Positions 16,703 through 25,422 of a stretch of 64,000 nt of DNA are shown one piece after another. Origin of the DNA: Actinophytocola algeriensis (GTDB lineage: Bacteria; Actinomycetota; Actinomycetes; Mycobacteriales; Pseudonocardiaceae); the NCBI RefSeq assembly GCF_014203735.1, contig NZ_JACHJQ010000003.1:1-64000 (forward strand). The letters run 5' to 3'. Position 1 is the stretch's first letter, and the number at the start of each line of letters is the position of its first letter. Under the pieces are notes generated by a model. That model was not told the origin of the DNA. It worked only from the letters and a program-made list of their open reading frames with translations, and searched no databases. Made by a program: the position numbers and the translations under genes.

Positions 16703-17956
16703 TCACGCCTCTTTCAGGAGACCGGCCGCGTGCAGTGCGTCCGCCGCCGCGGCCACCGAGGGGAACGGGAGCCGGGCCCGGTCGGCGATCGCGAGCAGGT
16801 CGTGGTCACCGTCGGACAGGTTCAGCACCCACAGCATCGCGAGCTGTGCGTCCTTCGCGTCGCTGCGGCCACCGAGCGACTCGTACAGGCCACGCTTGCC
16901 GAGCTGCGGCTCCCCGTACGGGCTCAGGTTGACATAGCGCCGGTTCCGGTCGAGGACGTCGACCGCCTCCCGGCACACCGTGAGCGTGTCCACCATGGAC
17001 TCGGGCGTCACGAAGTCCGGGTTGTCGCCGGAGGTGTGGTACTCCGGGTAGCCCGCGTACGGGGTGCGGGTGAGCGAGCCGACGCCGAGGTTGTAGCCGG
17101 GTGAGCAGTACTGGCGCTCGTCGTAGCCGTACGGGGAGAACTCGCGGATCTCGTGTGGACGGTCGCGCAGCACGTGGGCGAGGACGCGGTCGATCTCGGC
17201 GTCACCACGGCGGGACTGCTTGTAGGTCAGTGAGCCGCGGTCACCGGCGCAGGCCAGCACGATGCCGTGCTTGACCTTGTCGGCGTCGTTGCGGGCGAGC
17301 CACGTGATCGCGCCGATCGTGCCGGGCGCGAAGATGAAACGATAGGTGTGGTACGGGTTCCGCAGCGACTTCGCCAGCTCCACCGCGACCGCCACGCCGG
17401 CGAGGTTGTCGTTGGCGAGCGACGGGTGGCACACGTGGCAGGACACGATGACCTCGTCCTCGACCTGCCCGGGCACCACGTGCTCGGCGTAGGTGAGCGA
17501 CCCGTCCTCGAGCGTCGAGTCGATGACGACCTCGTAGTCGCCGTCCGGCATCGCGTCCAACGTGGACTGTGCGAGGCAGAAACCCCACGTCGGCGCGTAG
17601 TAGGAGGTGCGGTACGGGACGAGCCACGGCTGTTCTGGCAGCGTGTGCAGGTGGCTGCGCAGCTCCGACAGCGGCATGGTCCGGTCGACGGGCACGCTGT
17701 AGCCGACGACGTGCAGGCTCAGCGCCTGGAAGTCCACGATCCGGCGGCCGTCGCGGGAGATGTGCGCGTCGCGGATGTTCCACTCCTGCGGCACGGTCCA
17801 GTCCAGCACCTGCGTCCCCGTCGGCACCTCGTGCACCGTCAGGTCCAGGTGCTCGCCGACGACGGCCAGTGTCTCGCGCAGGCCGTCGCCGGTGATGCTC
17901 CGGCACAGCGGGTACAACCGCCGCACCAGAGCGTGCATCCGGTCACCCTCAGCCAT
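16703..17956 (-). CDS. DUF4910 aminopeptidase-like protein
   Basis: This 417-residue protein matches the DUF4910/DUF2172 type, an M28-like fold often found in exopolysaccharide and sugar-modification clusters. Visible pieces are the N-terminal LYPLCRSITGDG, then CHVCHPSLANDNLAG with metal-ligand-type His and Asp, and a winged-helix-like C-terminus. It may be a hydrolase on an acylamino or peptide-linked sugar; that role is not established. ATG 17956 lies directly after three 31-bp repeats, the nearest of which supplies its GCGGAG ribosome site. Confidence 0.8.
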   Translation of the reverse strand: MAEGDRMHALVRRLYPLCRSITGDGLRETLAVVGEHLDLTVHEVPTGTQVLDWTVPQEWNIRDAHISRDGRRIVDFQALSLHVVGYSVPVDRTMPLSELRSHLHTLPEQPWLVPYRTSYYAPTWGFCLAQSTLDAMPDGDYEVVIDSTLEDGSLTYAEHVVPGQVEDEVIVSCHVCHPSLANDNLAGVAVAVELAKSLRNPYHTYRFIFAPGTIGAITWLARNDADKVKHGIVLACAGDRGSLTYKQSRRGDAEIDRVLAHVLRDRPHEIREFSPYGYDERQYCSPGYNLGVGSLTRTPYAGYPEYHTSGDNPDFVTPESMVDTLTVCREAVDVLDRNRRYVNLSPYGEPQLGKRGLYESLGGRSDAKDAQLAMLWVLNLSDGDHDLLAIADRARLPFPSVAAAADALHAAGLLKEA

Positions 17957-18047
17957 GATGTTCGCTCCGCAAGCTGCGCTCAGACATGATGTTCGCTCCG
18001 CAAGCTGCGCTCAGACATGATGTTCGCTCCGCAAGCTGCGCTCAGAC
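17955..18047. repeat. three tandem 31-bp repeats carrying ribosome site and start codon
   Basis: Three identical 31-bp units lie at 17955-17985, 17986-18016 and 18017-18047, each starting ATGATGTTCGCTCCGCAAGC. Read on the minus strand, each holds a GCGGAG ribosome-type site followed by an ATG and a short frame (MSERSLRSEHHV). The right-hand unit contains the stop of the epimerase gene. The left end gives the start of the DUF4910 gene. It looks like tandem duplication of a translation-initiation region. Confidence 0.9.
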
Positions 18048-19064
18048 ATGCCTGAGTGTTCCGTCCACCGCGCCCGCCGCGGAGCGGTCGTTCAGCCACG
18101 CCAGCCGCGTGAACCGGCGCTCGAAGGCCTCCTTGGTCAGGCCGTGCTTCTGGTACGCCTCGATCAGCTCGACCGCACCCGCCTTGACCGACCACTCGCA
18201 GTCGAACCCCGGGATCGCCGCGCGGAAGCGGGAGAAGTCGACGCGGTACGAACGCGGGTCGGCGCCCGCCTCACCCGTGATCCGCAGCGTCGAACCCGGC
18301 ACTGCCTCGACGACCTCGTTCGCGATCTCCGCGACCGTCACGTTGTTGCGCTCGGTGCCGATGTTGAACGCCTTGTCGTGCACGGCGTCGCGCGGCGCGG
18401 TCAGCGCGGCGGCGAACGCACGCGCGATGTCGGCGGCGTGCACGAGTGGCCGCCACGGCGTGCCGTCGGACAGCACCAGCACCTCACCCGACAGGAACGC
18501 GTGGCCGACCAGGTTGTTCAGCACGATGTCGGCACGCAGGCGCGGCGAGTAGCCGAACGCGGTGGCGTTGCGCAGGTACACCGGGGTGAAGTCGTCGTCG
18601 GCCAGGTCGTGCAGGTCGTCCTCCACCCGCACCTTCGACTCCGCGTACGGGGTCACCGGCCGCAGCGGCGCGTCCTCGCCGACCAGGCCGTCGCCGCCGG
18701 ACGCGCCGTACACCGAGCACGTCGACGCGTACAGGAACCGGCGGACCCCGGCGTCGCGGGCCAGCCGCGCGAGGCGGGTCGACGCGCGGTGGTTGATGTC
18801 GTAGGTGAGGTCCGGCGCGAGCGCGCCGAGCGGGTCGTTCGACAGCGCGGCCAGGTGGATCACCGCGTCGAACCCCTCCACGTGCGACAGCTGCACGTCC
18901 CGCAGGTCGACGGTGTGGCCGGGCGGGTCGAGCGGCGCGGGCCCGAGCAGGCACGGCGCGAACAGCCCCGAGTCGAGGCCGTGCACCTCGTGCCCCGCCG
19001 CCTTGAGCACCGGCGCCATGACCGTGCCGAGGTAACCCTTGTGTCCGGTGAGCAGCACTCGCAT
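18042..19064 (-). CDS. NAD-dependent sugar epimerase/dehydratase (SDR family)
   Basis: This 340-residue extended SDR has the NAD-binding TGHKGYLG, then YASTCSVYG and the catalytic TPYAESK pair. It acts on a nucleotide sugar, probably as 4-epimerase, reductase or dehydratase. The ATG at 19064 follows the PIG-L stop by 2 nt. It lies after the cytidylyltransferase and C-methyltransferase in transcription order, consistent with a CDP-branched-sugar route. Which step it performs cannot be told from the motifs. Confidence 0.85.
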   Translation of the reverse strand: MRVLLTGHKGYLGTVMAPVLKAAGHEVHGLDSGLFAPCLLGPAPLDPPGHTVDLRDVQLSHVEGFDAVIHLAALSNDPLGALAPDLTYDINHRASTRLARLARDAGVRRFLYASTCSVYGASGGDGLVGEDAPLRPVTPYAESKVRVEDDLHDLADDDFTPVYLRNATAFGYSPRLRADIVLNNLVGHAFLSGEVLVLSDGTPWRPLVHAADIARAFAAALTAPRDAVHDKAFNIGTERNNVTVAEIANEVVEAVPGSTLRITGEAGADPRSYRVDFSRFRAAIPGFDCEWSVKAGAVELIEAYQKHGLTKEAFERRFTRLAWLNDRSAAGAVDGTLRHV

Positions 19065-19066
19065 GG

Positions 19067-19711
19067 CTAGCCCTCCCAATCGAGTGTCAGCTTGTTCACC
19101 GAGAACGCCTCCGCGTAGCGCGCCTGGCATTCGATGCCGCGGATGCGCGCGAGCCCGAGGAAGGTCTCCCGGTCGTACCAAGGACGGTGTCGCTGCGAGG
19201 CGTAGTGCTGTTGCAGCAGTTCGACTTTTTTCTCGGCGGTTTCCACCGAAAGCGGCTGGTAGGCGGTGGGCCTGCCGAGGTCGGCGTCCCACTTGACGAT
19301 CTCGTAGCCCAGCGCCAGGTGGTCGCGGTAGACCGTCGGGACGAGCTGGGCCAGGCCGCGGTGGTCCTGGTGCGCGTCCTCGGTGCGGGGCGCGAGGATC
19401 AGGTCCGGGTCCGTGTGGCGGCGCAGCTCCTCCAGCGCGGACTTGGCCTCGTCCCAGTGCGCGGGCAGCCGGCCGTCGGGGAGCTTGTGCACGGTCACGT
19501 CCAGCGCGGCACCCGGGCAGAACGCCCGCAGCGCCTCCCGTTCCTCCTCCTCGCGTTCCGTGCCGCCGCCGGACAGCACGAGCGCGTCGACCCGCAGGCC
19601 CGGGTTGGCCCGGCACAGCGTGAGCAGCGTGCCGCCCGCGCCGATCGCGATGTCGTCGCAGTGCGCTCCCAGCGCGACCACCTTCGTGACGCGCGCCCCC
19701 AGACCGATCAC
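19067..19711 (-). CDS. PIG-L family deacetylase
   Basis: This 214-residue protein has the zinc-binding AHCDDIAIG near the N-terminus and the second metal motif HQDH in the middle. These mark the MshB/PIG-L de-N-acetylase family. GTG 19711 overlaps the cytidylyltransferase stop by 4 nt, so the longer frame to 19738 is rejected. In this operon it probably removes an acetyl from an amino sugar or its precursor. Confidence 0.87.
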   Translation of the reverse strand: MIGLGARVTKVVALGAHCDDIAIGAGGTLLTLCRANPGLRVDALVLSGGGTEREEEEREALRAFCPGAALDVTVHKLPDGRLPAHWDEAKSALEELRRHTDPDLILAPRTEDAHQDHRGLAQLVPTVYRDHLALGYEIVKWDADLGRPTAYQPLSVETAEKKVELLQQHYASQRHRPWYDRETFLGLARIRGIECQARYAEAFSVNKLTLDWEG

Positions 19712-20490
19712 GCCGGCACCTGGTCCCACAGCGCCCACGGCTTGACACCGTGCGCGTAGCCGTCGTCGAGCATGGTGCGTTCCTTGACGGTGTCCGTCGG
19801 CTGCCAGAAGCCGCGGTACGGGTACGCGCCGAGCCTGCCGCGCTTCGCCAGCTCACCGCAGCCGTCGGCGACGAGGTCGCCGCCCTCCGGGATGTGGTCG
19901 AAGACCTCCTGGCGCAGCACGAAGTAGCCGCCGTTCTCCCACAGCGGCATCTCGCTGACCGCCGTGATCGCACCGACCATGCCGTCGGTGCCCATCTCCA
20001 CGCAGTGGAACGACGACTGCGGCGGCACGACCATCATCTGCGCGCCCGCGCCGGACTTCTCGAACCGGTCGATCATGTCCGGCAGCGGGGCGTCGGTGAG
20101 CACGTCCGCGTAGTTGGCGAGGAACATCTCGTCACCGTCCAGGTACTCGCGCACCCGGCGCAGCCGCTCGCCGATGGCCGACTCGATGCCGGTCTGCACG
20201 AACGTGATCGTCCAGTCGGCGATGTCGGTGGAGAGCAGCTCCGGCTTGCCGTCCCGCAGGACGAAGTCGTTGGAGGCGGTCTCCTCGTACTCGAGGAAGA
20301 ACCGCTTGATGTGGTGGGCGCCGTAGCCGAGGCACAGGATGAACTCGGTGTGCCCGAAGTGGGCGTAGTAGCGCATCACGTGCCAGATCAGCGGCCGAGG
20401 GCCCACCATGGCCATCGGCTTGGGCACGTCGTCGGCGGCACCGTTGCGCATGCGCATGCCGTAGCCGCCGCAGAACAGCACGACCTTCAC
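19708..20490 (-). CDS. rfbF: glucose-1-phosphate cytidylyltransferase
   Basis: This 260-residue nucleotidyltransferase makes CDP-glucose from CTP and glucose-1-phosphate. Motifs seen are FCGGYGMRMR, PKPMAMVG with catalytic Lys, PLIWHVMRYY and FILCLGYGAHHIK, the last typical of RfbF. GTG 20490 is chosen because GGAGG lies just before it. It is followed by PIG-L with a 4-nt overlap. It defines the pathway as CDP-sugar based. No RfbG-type CDP-glucose 4,6-dehydratase is evident in the window. Confidence 0.87.
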   Translation of the reverse strand: MKVVLFCGGYGMRMRNGAADDVPKPMAMVGPRPLIWHVMRYYAHFGHTEFILCLGYGAHHIKRFFLEYEETASNDFVLRDGKPELLSTDIADWTITFVQTGIESAIGERLRRVREYLDGDEMFLANYADVLTDAPLPDMIDRFEKSGAGAQMMVVPPQSSFHCVEMGTDGMVGAITAVSEMPLWENGGYFVLRQEVFDHIPEGGDLVADGCGELAKRGRLGAYPYRGFWQPTDTVKERTMLDDGYAHGVKPWALWDQVPA

Positions 20491-20548
20491 GATGCCTCCT
20501 CGCAGGCTCCGAGGCATCTCGGCGACCTTGATCCGCTCGCAAGCTCGC

Positions 20549-21772
20549 TCATGGCTTGACCTCGACGATCTCCAGGTGCGGGATGGGGAAGACGAGCTTT
20601 CCGCCCCATTCGCCCACATAGGACAGTTGGGCGGTCAGCTCGGTGCGCAGGTTCCAGGGCAGCACGAGCACGTAGTCCGGCTTGTCCACCGCGATCTGCT
20701 CGGGCGGCAGGATCGGGATCCGCGTGCCGGGCGTGTACCGGCCGTGCTTGTACGGGTTGCGGTCCACCGTGTACTGCAGGAGGTCGGGGCGGATGCCGCA
20801 GTGGTTGAGCAGCGTGTTGCCCTTGCCTGGCGCGCCGTACCCGACGACGGTCCTGCCCTCGTCGACCGTGTCGACGAGGAAGCGCAGCAGGTCGCGGCGC
20901 ACCTTCGCCACCCGCTGGGCGAACTCGGCGTACCCGGTCAGCTCGTGCAGGCCCGCGGCCTTCTCGCGGCTCAGCACGTCCAGGACACGCCGCGTCGGTT
21001 CGGGAGCACTCTCCGCCGGCTGGGCCAGCAGGCGGATCGACCCGCCGTGCGTCGGCACCAGCTCGACGTCCACAAGGGACAGGCCGCCGCTCGCGAGCGC
21101 GCGCTGCGCGGACGCGACCGTGTAGTACTGGAAGTGCTCGTGGTAGATCGTGTCGTACTGGTTCAGCTCGATCAGCGTCAGCAGGTGCTGCACCTCGATC
21201 GACACCCAGCCGTCGTCGGCGACCAGCGCGCGCAGCCCCTGGGTGAACCCGACCACGTCCGGGATGTGGGCGTACACGTTGTTGGCGACCACCAAGTCGG
21301 CCGGGCCGTGCTCGTCGCGGACCGCCTGGCCCGTCTCCGGCGACAGGAACGCGGTCAGCGTCGGCACGCCCTTGTCGCGCGCCGCTTCCCCCACGTTCAC
21401 CGACGGCTCGATGCCCAGGCAGCGGATGCCCCCGGCGACCACGTGCTGCAGGAGGTAACCGTCGTTGGACGCGACCTCGACGACGAACTTCGGGTCGATC
21501 CGCGCGACCTGCGCGTCGACGAAGTCCTTCGCGTGCCGCACCCAGGAGTCGGAGTACGACGAGAAGTACGCGTACTCGGTGAACGTCTCCTCCGGCGTGA
21601 TCAGCGGCGGCAGCTGCGCCAGCAGGCACTCCGTGCACAGCTTCAGGTGCAGCGGGTACGTCATCTCGGGTTCGTCGACCGCCTCGGCCGACAGGAACAG
21701 CTCGCAGGGTGGAGTGGCGCCGAGGTCGACAACGCTGGCGAGGTTCGTCGAGCCACAGAGTCGGCAGTTCAT
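20549..21772 (-). CDS. sugar C-methyltransferase
   Basis: This 407-residue protein has the three-part build of NDP-hexose C-methyltransferases such as TylCIII/EryBIII. The parts are an N-terminal zinc domain (CRLCG at 3-7, LCTECLLAQL near 45-54), a SAM domain with VVEVASNDGYLL, and a C-terminal domain with VGYGAPGKGNTLLN. It adds a branch methyl to a 4-keto sugar. The ATG at 21772 follows the sugar transferase stop by 2 nt. The stop lies inside a GAGCGAGCTTGCGAGCG element related to the 31-bp repeats. Confidence 0.87.
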   Translation of the reverse strand: MNCRLCGSTNLASVVDLGATPPCELFLSAEAVDEPEMTYPLHLKLCTECLLAQLPPLITPEETFTEYAYFSSYSDSWVRHAKDFVDAQVARIDPKFVVEVASNDGYLLQHVVAGGIRCLGIEPSVNVGEAARDKGVPTLTAFLSPETGQAVRDEHGPADLVVANNVYAHIPDVVGFTQGLRALVADDGWVSIEVQHLLTLIELNQYDTIYHEHFQYYTVASAQRALASGGLSLVDVELVPTHGGSIRLLAQPAESAPEPTRRVLDVLSREKAAGLHELTGYAEFAQRVAKVRRDLLRFLVDTVDEGRTVVGYGAPGKGNTLLNHCGIRPDLLQYTVDRNPYKHGRYTPGTRIPILPPEQIAVDKPDYVLVLPWNLRTELTAQLSYVGEWGGKLVFPIPHLEIVEVKP

Positions 21773-21774
21773 CG

Positions 21775-23289
21775 TCAGTAAGCTCCCTGACCACCGAGCA
21801 CAGCCCGGAAGGTCTTCCACAGGATCATCGCGTCGAGCGCGAGGGACCAGTCCTCCACGTACCGCAGGTCCAACCGGACCGCTTCTTCCCACGGCAGGTC
21901 GCTACGCCCGCTGACCTGCCACAACCCGGTCAACCCCGGCTTCACGAGCAGCCGCCGCCGCACGTCCGCCTCGTAGCGGGCGCTCTCCTCCGGCAGCGGT
22001 GGCCGTGGCCCCACCAGCGACATGGCGCCGGTCAGGACGTTGAACAGCTGCGGCAGCTCGTCGATCGAGTAGCGCCGCAGGAACGCGCCGACCCTGGTCA
22101 CCCTGGGGTCGCGGCGCATCTTGAACAGGACACCGGCGCCCTCGTTGGCGTCGGTGAGGTGCTCCTTCAGCCGGTCGGCGTCACGCACCATCGTGCGGAA
22201 CTTCAGGATCGTGAACTCCTTGCCGTCCTTGCCGACCCTGCGCTGCTTGTAGAACACACCGCCCCGGCTGGTGGCGAGGATCGCGACGCCCGCGCCCACC
22301 ATGATCGGCACGCCCACCGTCAGCAGCAGGAACGCGCCGATCCGGTCGACCACGCCCTTCACGACGCGGCGGACACCGTTGAACGCGGGCGCGCTGACCC
22401 GCAGCAACGGCATGCCGAGGACACCGGACACGTGCAGCCGCGGCCCGGCGACCTCCATCAGCGTCGGCGCCACCACCATCTCCGCGCCGCTGCCCTCGAG
22501 CTTCCAGGCGAGCTGCTGCAGCCTGCGGGGCGTCCAGTACGGGTCGGCGGTGATCGCGACGATGCGGTACCCGCCGCGGCGGACGTGGTCGGCCAGCTCG
22601 TCGAGCGTGCCGATGACGGACACACCGTCGATCTCCATGCCGCTGTGGCCTCCCGCGCCGCTGTCGCCCGCGCCATCGACGGTGCAGACCGCGTCGACGC
22701 GCCACCCGACGTGCGGTGCGGCCTTGGTGCGGGTGATGAGGTCGCGCACGGTGTCGATGCCACCCGCGGCCATCACCGGCAGCAGGCACTCGCCTTCGTA
22801 CCGGGCCCGGTGCAGGACCTGTCGCAGCAGGTAGCGGGCCAGCAACGCGAACATGGCGGTGGCCGGTATGACGATGAACACCCAGGGCCGGGTCGACACG
22901 ACCCCGGTCGCGAGCCCGGCGAGCCCGAGCGCGACGGCCCCGGCGAACATGCCACGCCCGAGGCGGACGTACTCGTCGGCGCCCTGCCCGAGGACGGTCG
23001 GGTGCCAGGCCCGGTTCATGGCGAGCGAACAGATGACGGAGATCACCGACAGGAAGCCGAGGGTGAGGTCCTTGAACAGCGCGGCCCCACCGACGCTCAG
23101 CAGCCCGCCGACGGCCAGCGCTGCCGATATCGTGACCAGGACGTCACTGGTGATTACGTAACGGCGGTACCGGGGTTCCCAGCCTCCGACGGGCGGACGG
23201 CTGGGCTCCTGCGGGAGTCGGCGGTTGGCAGACAGGCCCCGCAGGATCACCGGTCTCCGCCGTGGGGCGCCGAGTTGTTGCTCACGCAT
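21775..23289 (-). CDS. initiating polyprenyl glycosylphosphotransferase
   Basis: This 504-residue membrane protein has about four N-terminal membrane segments, a CoA-binding-like middle part and a C-terminal bacterial sugar transferase domain. That domain begins with a fifth hydrophobic segment and shows FKMRRDPRVTRVG, SIDELPQLFNVL and KPGLTGLWQVSGR. It loads the first sugar-1-phosphate onto undecaprenyl phosphate. ATG 23289 follows a GGGGGG stretch; ATG 23325 is a longer option. It is the first gene of the leftward operon that runs to 10626, with the promoter likely in 23290-23530. Confidence 0.9.
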   Translation of the reverse strand: MREQQLGAPRRRPVILRGLSANRRLPQEPSRPPVGGWEPRYRRYVITSDVLVTISAALAVGGLLSVGGAALFKDLTLGFLSVISVICSLAMNRAWHPTVLGQGADEYVRLGRGMFAGAVALGLAGLATGVVSTRPWVFIVIPATAMFALLARYLLRQVLHRARYEGECLLPVMAAGGIDTVRDLITRTKAAPHVGWRVDAVCTVDGAGDSGAGGHSGMEIDGVSVIGTLDELADHVRRGGYRIVAITADPYWTPRRLQQLAWKLEGSGAEMVVAPTLMEVAGPRLHVSGVLGMPLLRVSAPAFNGVRRVVKGVVDRIGAFLLLTVGVPIMVGAGVAILATSRGGVFYKQRRVGKDGKEFTILKFRTMVRDADRLKEHLTDANEGAGVLFKMRRDPRVTRVGAFLRRYSIDELPQLFNVLTGAMSLVGPRPPLPEESARYEADVRRRLLVKPGLTGLWQVSGRSDLPWEEAVRLDLRYVEDWSLALDAMILWKTFRAVLGGQGAY

Positions 23290-23533
23290 CGTGGTCCCCC
23301 CAGCCTTGTGCGCGCATGCGCGCATGGCGGGTTGATTGGGCGTCCCCGCTTGCCCATGAATGGACTAATGTCGTTGCGATCCAACGATTCGGTTTGCCCC
23401 TGCCGTCCCGTGGCCGCGTTCACTGATTCGCTCGGGACACGGGAGCCGTTACACGGACAGTGAGTCGTTCCACCACGAGGAACGGTGCTTACAGGTGGTC
23501 AACGGTCAGGTAACCCGCGTGACCAGCCCAGTT

Positions 23534-23956
23534 TCACAATTGACGGTGGCCTGAATGGTCCGTTCGTGACGTGGCGTACCACTCGTCCGCCGCGGGCTGC
23601 CCGTGCAGGTTCCAGCTCCACGACGTGGTCGCCGTGATCCGCACGTAGGTACCCGGGCCGACGAGCCCGGTCCGCTCCTGCGGGGCGCCGGCGGTCCCGT
23701 ACACCCGAATGCCGCGCGCGACGAAGGGGTCGAGTGAGATGAGGTCGTCGACCACCAGCGCGACCTTGCTGCGGCCCGCGGCGATGTTGCGGATCTTGCG
23801 GGTGGTGACGACGGTGGCCCCACCGCCGACCCAGAACCCGGTCTCGTCTGCCTCGAAGGCGACGGGGACCACGTCGGGCTGGGCGTGGGGGTTGAGGGTG
23901 GCGAGGCGGGCGAGGGGCTGGCTACGCAGGTAGGCGAGTTCGTCGGGGCTGAACAT
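23534..23956 (-). CDS. PPOX-class F420-dependent oxidoreductase-like protein
   Basis: This 140-residue split-barrel protein begins MFSPDELAYLRSQPLARLATL and has the TRKIRNI segment typical of the family. It has no membrane or extra domains. Relatives reduce small molecules with F420H2 or bind FMN. It stands alone between the polysaccharide operon and a membrane protein gene, so the substrate is unknown. Confidence 0.85.
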   Translation of the reverse strand: MFSPDELAYLRSQPLARLATLNPHAQPDVVPVAFEADETGFWVGGGATVVTTRKIRNIAAGRSKVALVVDDLISLDPFVARGIRVYGTAGAPQERTGLVGPGTYVRITATTSWSWNLHGQPAADEWYATSRTDHSGHRQL

Positions 23957-24010
23957 GGGTGTCTCCTCTCGTCGACACGTACACGAACCGAGCCCGGCGA
24001 GATCGACCGA

Positions 24011-24880
24011 TCAGTGCGAGAAATGTGCCCGCCGCCGCGGCGGGGGAGGCGGGGCCTGCCGCTTCGAGGAGGCGGCCGCCGCGATGCCGCCCACGATCAC
24101 CGCCACGCCACCGACCGCGCACACGATCCACGCGATCGTCAAGACCTGGCTCGTGAGCGCGTCGTAGAAGGACCCGGCCAGCTCCGGCCGCGGACTCCGG
24201 GCGGTCACCTGGCTGCGCGCGAGGAACGCGGCCAACACGAGCAGCAACATCATGACCACGAGCCCGATCCCGCCGACGATCAGCACCCGCCCCTTCCGCG
24301 CGGCGATCAGCACGCCGCCGAGCAGCAGGGCCAGCGCCACGATCGGCAGGATGACGCTGAGCGTCTCGAGCAGGTCGAACGCGGGCACCAGCTGCCGCAC
24401 CGCGGGGCGGGAGATCAGCTCCACGTTCGCGTTGATCTGGGGAATCTGCGCCGCGAACGGCACCCCCTCGGTGGTCATGCGGTCGCGGAGCTGGGTGGTG
24501 ACGTCCCCGAGGTCCAGGACGATCGCGTCACCCTGGACGCTCAGGCTGCCGCTCTCCTCGCCGCGCAGCATGGCGAGCACCTCCGGGTGGGCCTCCTTGT
24601 TCACGGAGAGCCACAGCTGCCGGAACTCGGCACTCTTGACGAACGTGTCCACGCTCTGGTCGACCAGCGGCTTCGCCGACGCCGGCACCTTGTCCCCGAG
24701 GGCCGCGTCGATCTGCGACGCCACGGACTGCTGGATGGCGGGGTCGTCGGCGAGCGGTTCGACGGCGTCGAGGTACCGCTGCTGGTCGGTCACCTCCCCG
24801 ACGAGCGCGTAGGCCGCCACCGCGGGCGCGGCGAGCAGACACCCGAGCAGGACGAGGATGGTGCCGAAGGTGGTGCGCAC
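24011..24880 (-). CDS. integral membrane protein of unknown function (289 aa)
   Basis: One N-terminal hydrophobic segment (residues 5-25) acts as anchor or uncleaved signal. It is followed by an outside domain of about 135 residues and three further membrane segments near 170-190, 200-222 and 240-262, ending in a Pro/Arg-rich cytoplasmic tail. Such proteins are common in actinobacteria but I cannot name the family. It is the last protein gene before the tRNA cluster on this strand. Confidence 0.75.
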   Translation of the reverse strand: MRTTFGTILVLLGCLLAAPAVAAYALVGEVTDQQRYLDAVEPLADDPAIQQSVASQIDAALGDKVPASAKPLVDQSVDTFVKSAEFRQLWLSVNKEAHPEVLAMLRGEESGSLSVQGDAIVLDLGDVTTQLRDRMTTEGVPFAAQIPQINANVELISRPAVRQLVPAFDLLETLSVILPIVALALLLGGVLIAARKGRVLIVGGIGLVVMMLLLVLAAFLARSQVTARSPRPELAGSFYDALTSQVLTIAWIVCAVGGVAVIVGGIAAAASSKRQAPPPPPRRRAHFSH

Positions 24881-24979
24881 GCGCGCACCCTAGCGGCTCT
24901 CACCCGGCCAAGTCGCTGACCGAAGGAGCCGCACAGCAATACGGGCTCCGGAGAGACCCGGAGCCCGTACGAGAGAGTG

Positions 24980-25053
24980 TGGCCAGGGGCGGGATCGAAC
25001 CGCCGACCTACCGCTTTTCAGGCGGTCGCTCATACCAACTGAGCTACCTGGCC
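24980..25053 (-). tRNA. tRNA-Phe (GAA)
   Basis: The reverse strand folds as a complete cloverleaf. The acceptor arm GGCCAGG pairs with CCTGGCC, the anticodon stem ACCGC/GCGGT encloses loop CTGAAAA with anticodon GAA, and the T arm has GGTTCGATCCC. CCA is not encoded. It is last in the order Glu-Asp-Phe. Confidence 0.96.
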
Positions 25054-25129
25054 GGAAAACCAAAAGTGGCCCACCACCCCAACCGAGGTATGGACCACGC
25101 TTGGCCAGAAGTTCCGTGAGGAACTTCCG

Positions 25130-25203
25130 CGACCCTGACGGGACTCGAACCCGCGACCTTCGCCGTGACAGGGCGACGCGCTAACCAACTGCGCCACAGG
25201 GCC
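25130..25203 (-). tRNA. tRNA-Asp (GTC)
   Basis: The reverse strand shows acceptor GGCCCTG with CAGGGTC, the anticodon stem TCGCC/GGCGA around CTGTCAC (anticodon GTC), a T arm with GGTTCGAGTCC and discriminator G as expected for Asp. CCA is not encoded. Confidence 0.96.
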
Positions 25204-25225
25204 TTGCTTGTACAACGGTACTGCG

Positions 25226-25298
25226 TGCTCCCAACGGGATTCGAACCCGCGCTGCCGCCTTGAAAGGGCGGAGTCCTAGGCCGCTAGACGATGGGAGC
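25226..25298 (-). tRNA. tRNA-Glu (TTC)
   Basis: The reverse strand shows acceptor GCTCCCA with TGGGAGC, the anticodon stem CCGCC/GGCGG around CTTTCAA (anticodon TTC) and a T arm with GGTTCGAATCC. It is first in the Glu-Asp-Phe unit, only 22 nt from tRNA-Asp, so one transcript is likely. Confidence 0.96.
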
Positions 25299-25422
25299 CC
25301 GGTCCCGCTTGGAGCATCGAAAGCATATGACATGCCCCCGGGCCCCTACAAAGCGGGTATCCGAACACCCTTTCACCTGCGACAACCGGCCGGCGGAACC
25401 GCGTGCCGGCCGGTCGACGTCG

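Noticed and set aside
17955-18047. CRISPR array
   Set aside because: Units are directly tandem with no spacers.
25030-25215. Protein frame of 61 codons
   Set aside because: Lies across tRNA-Phe and tRNA-Asp genes.
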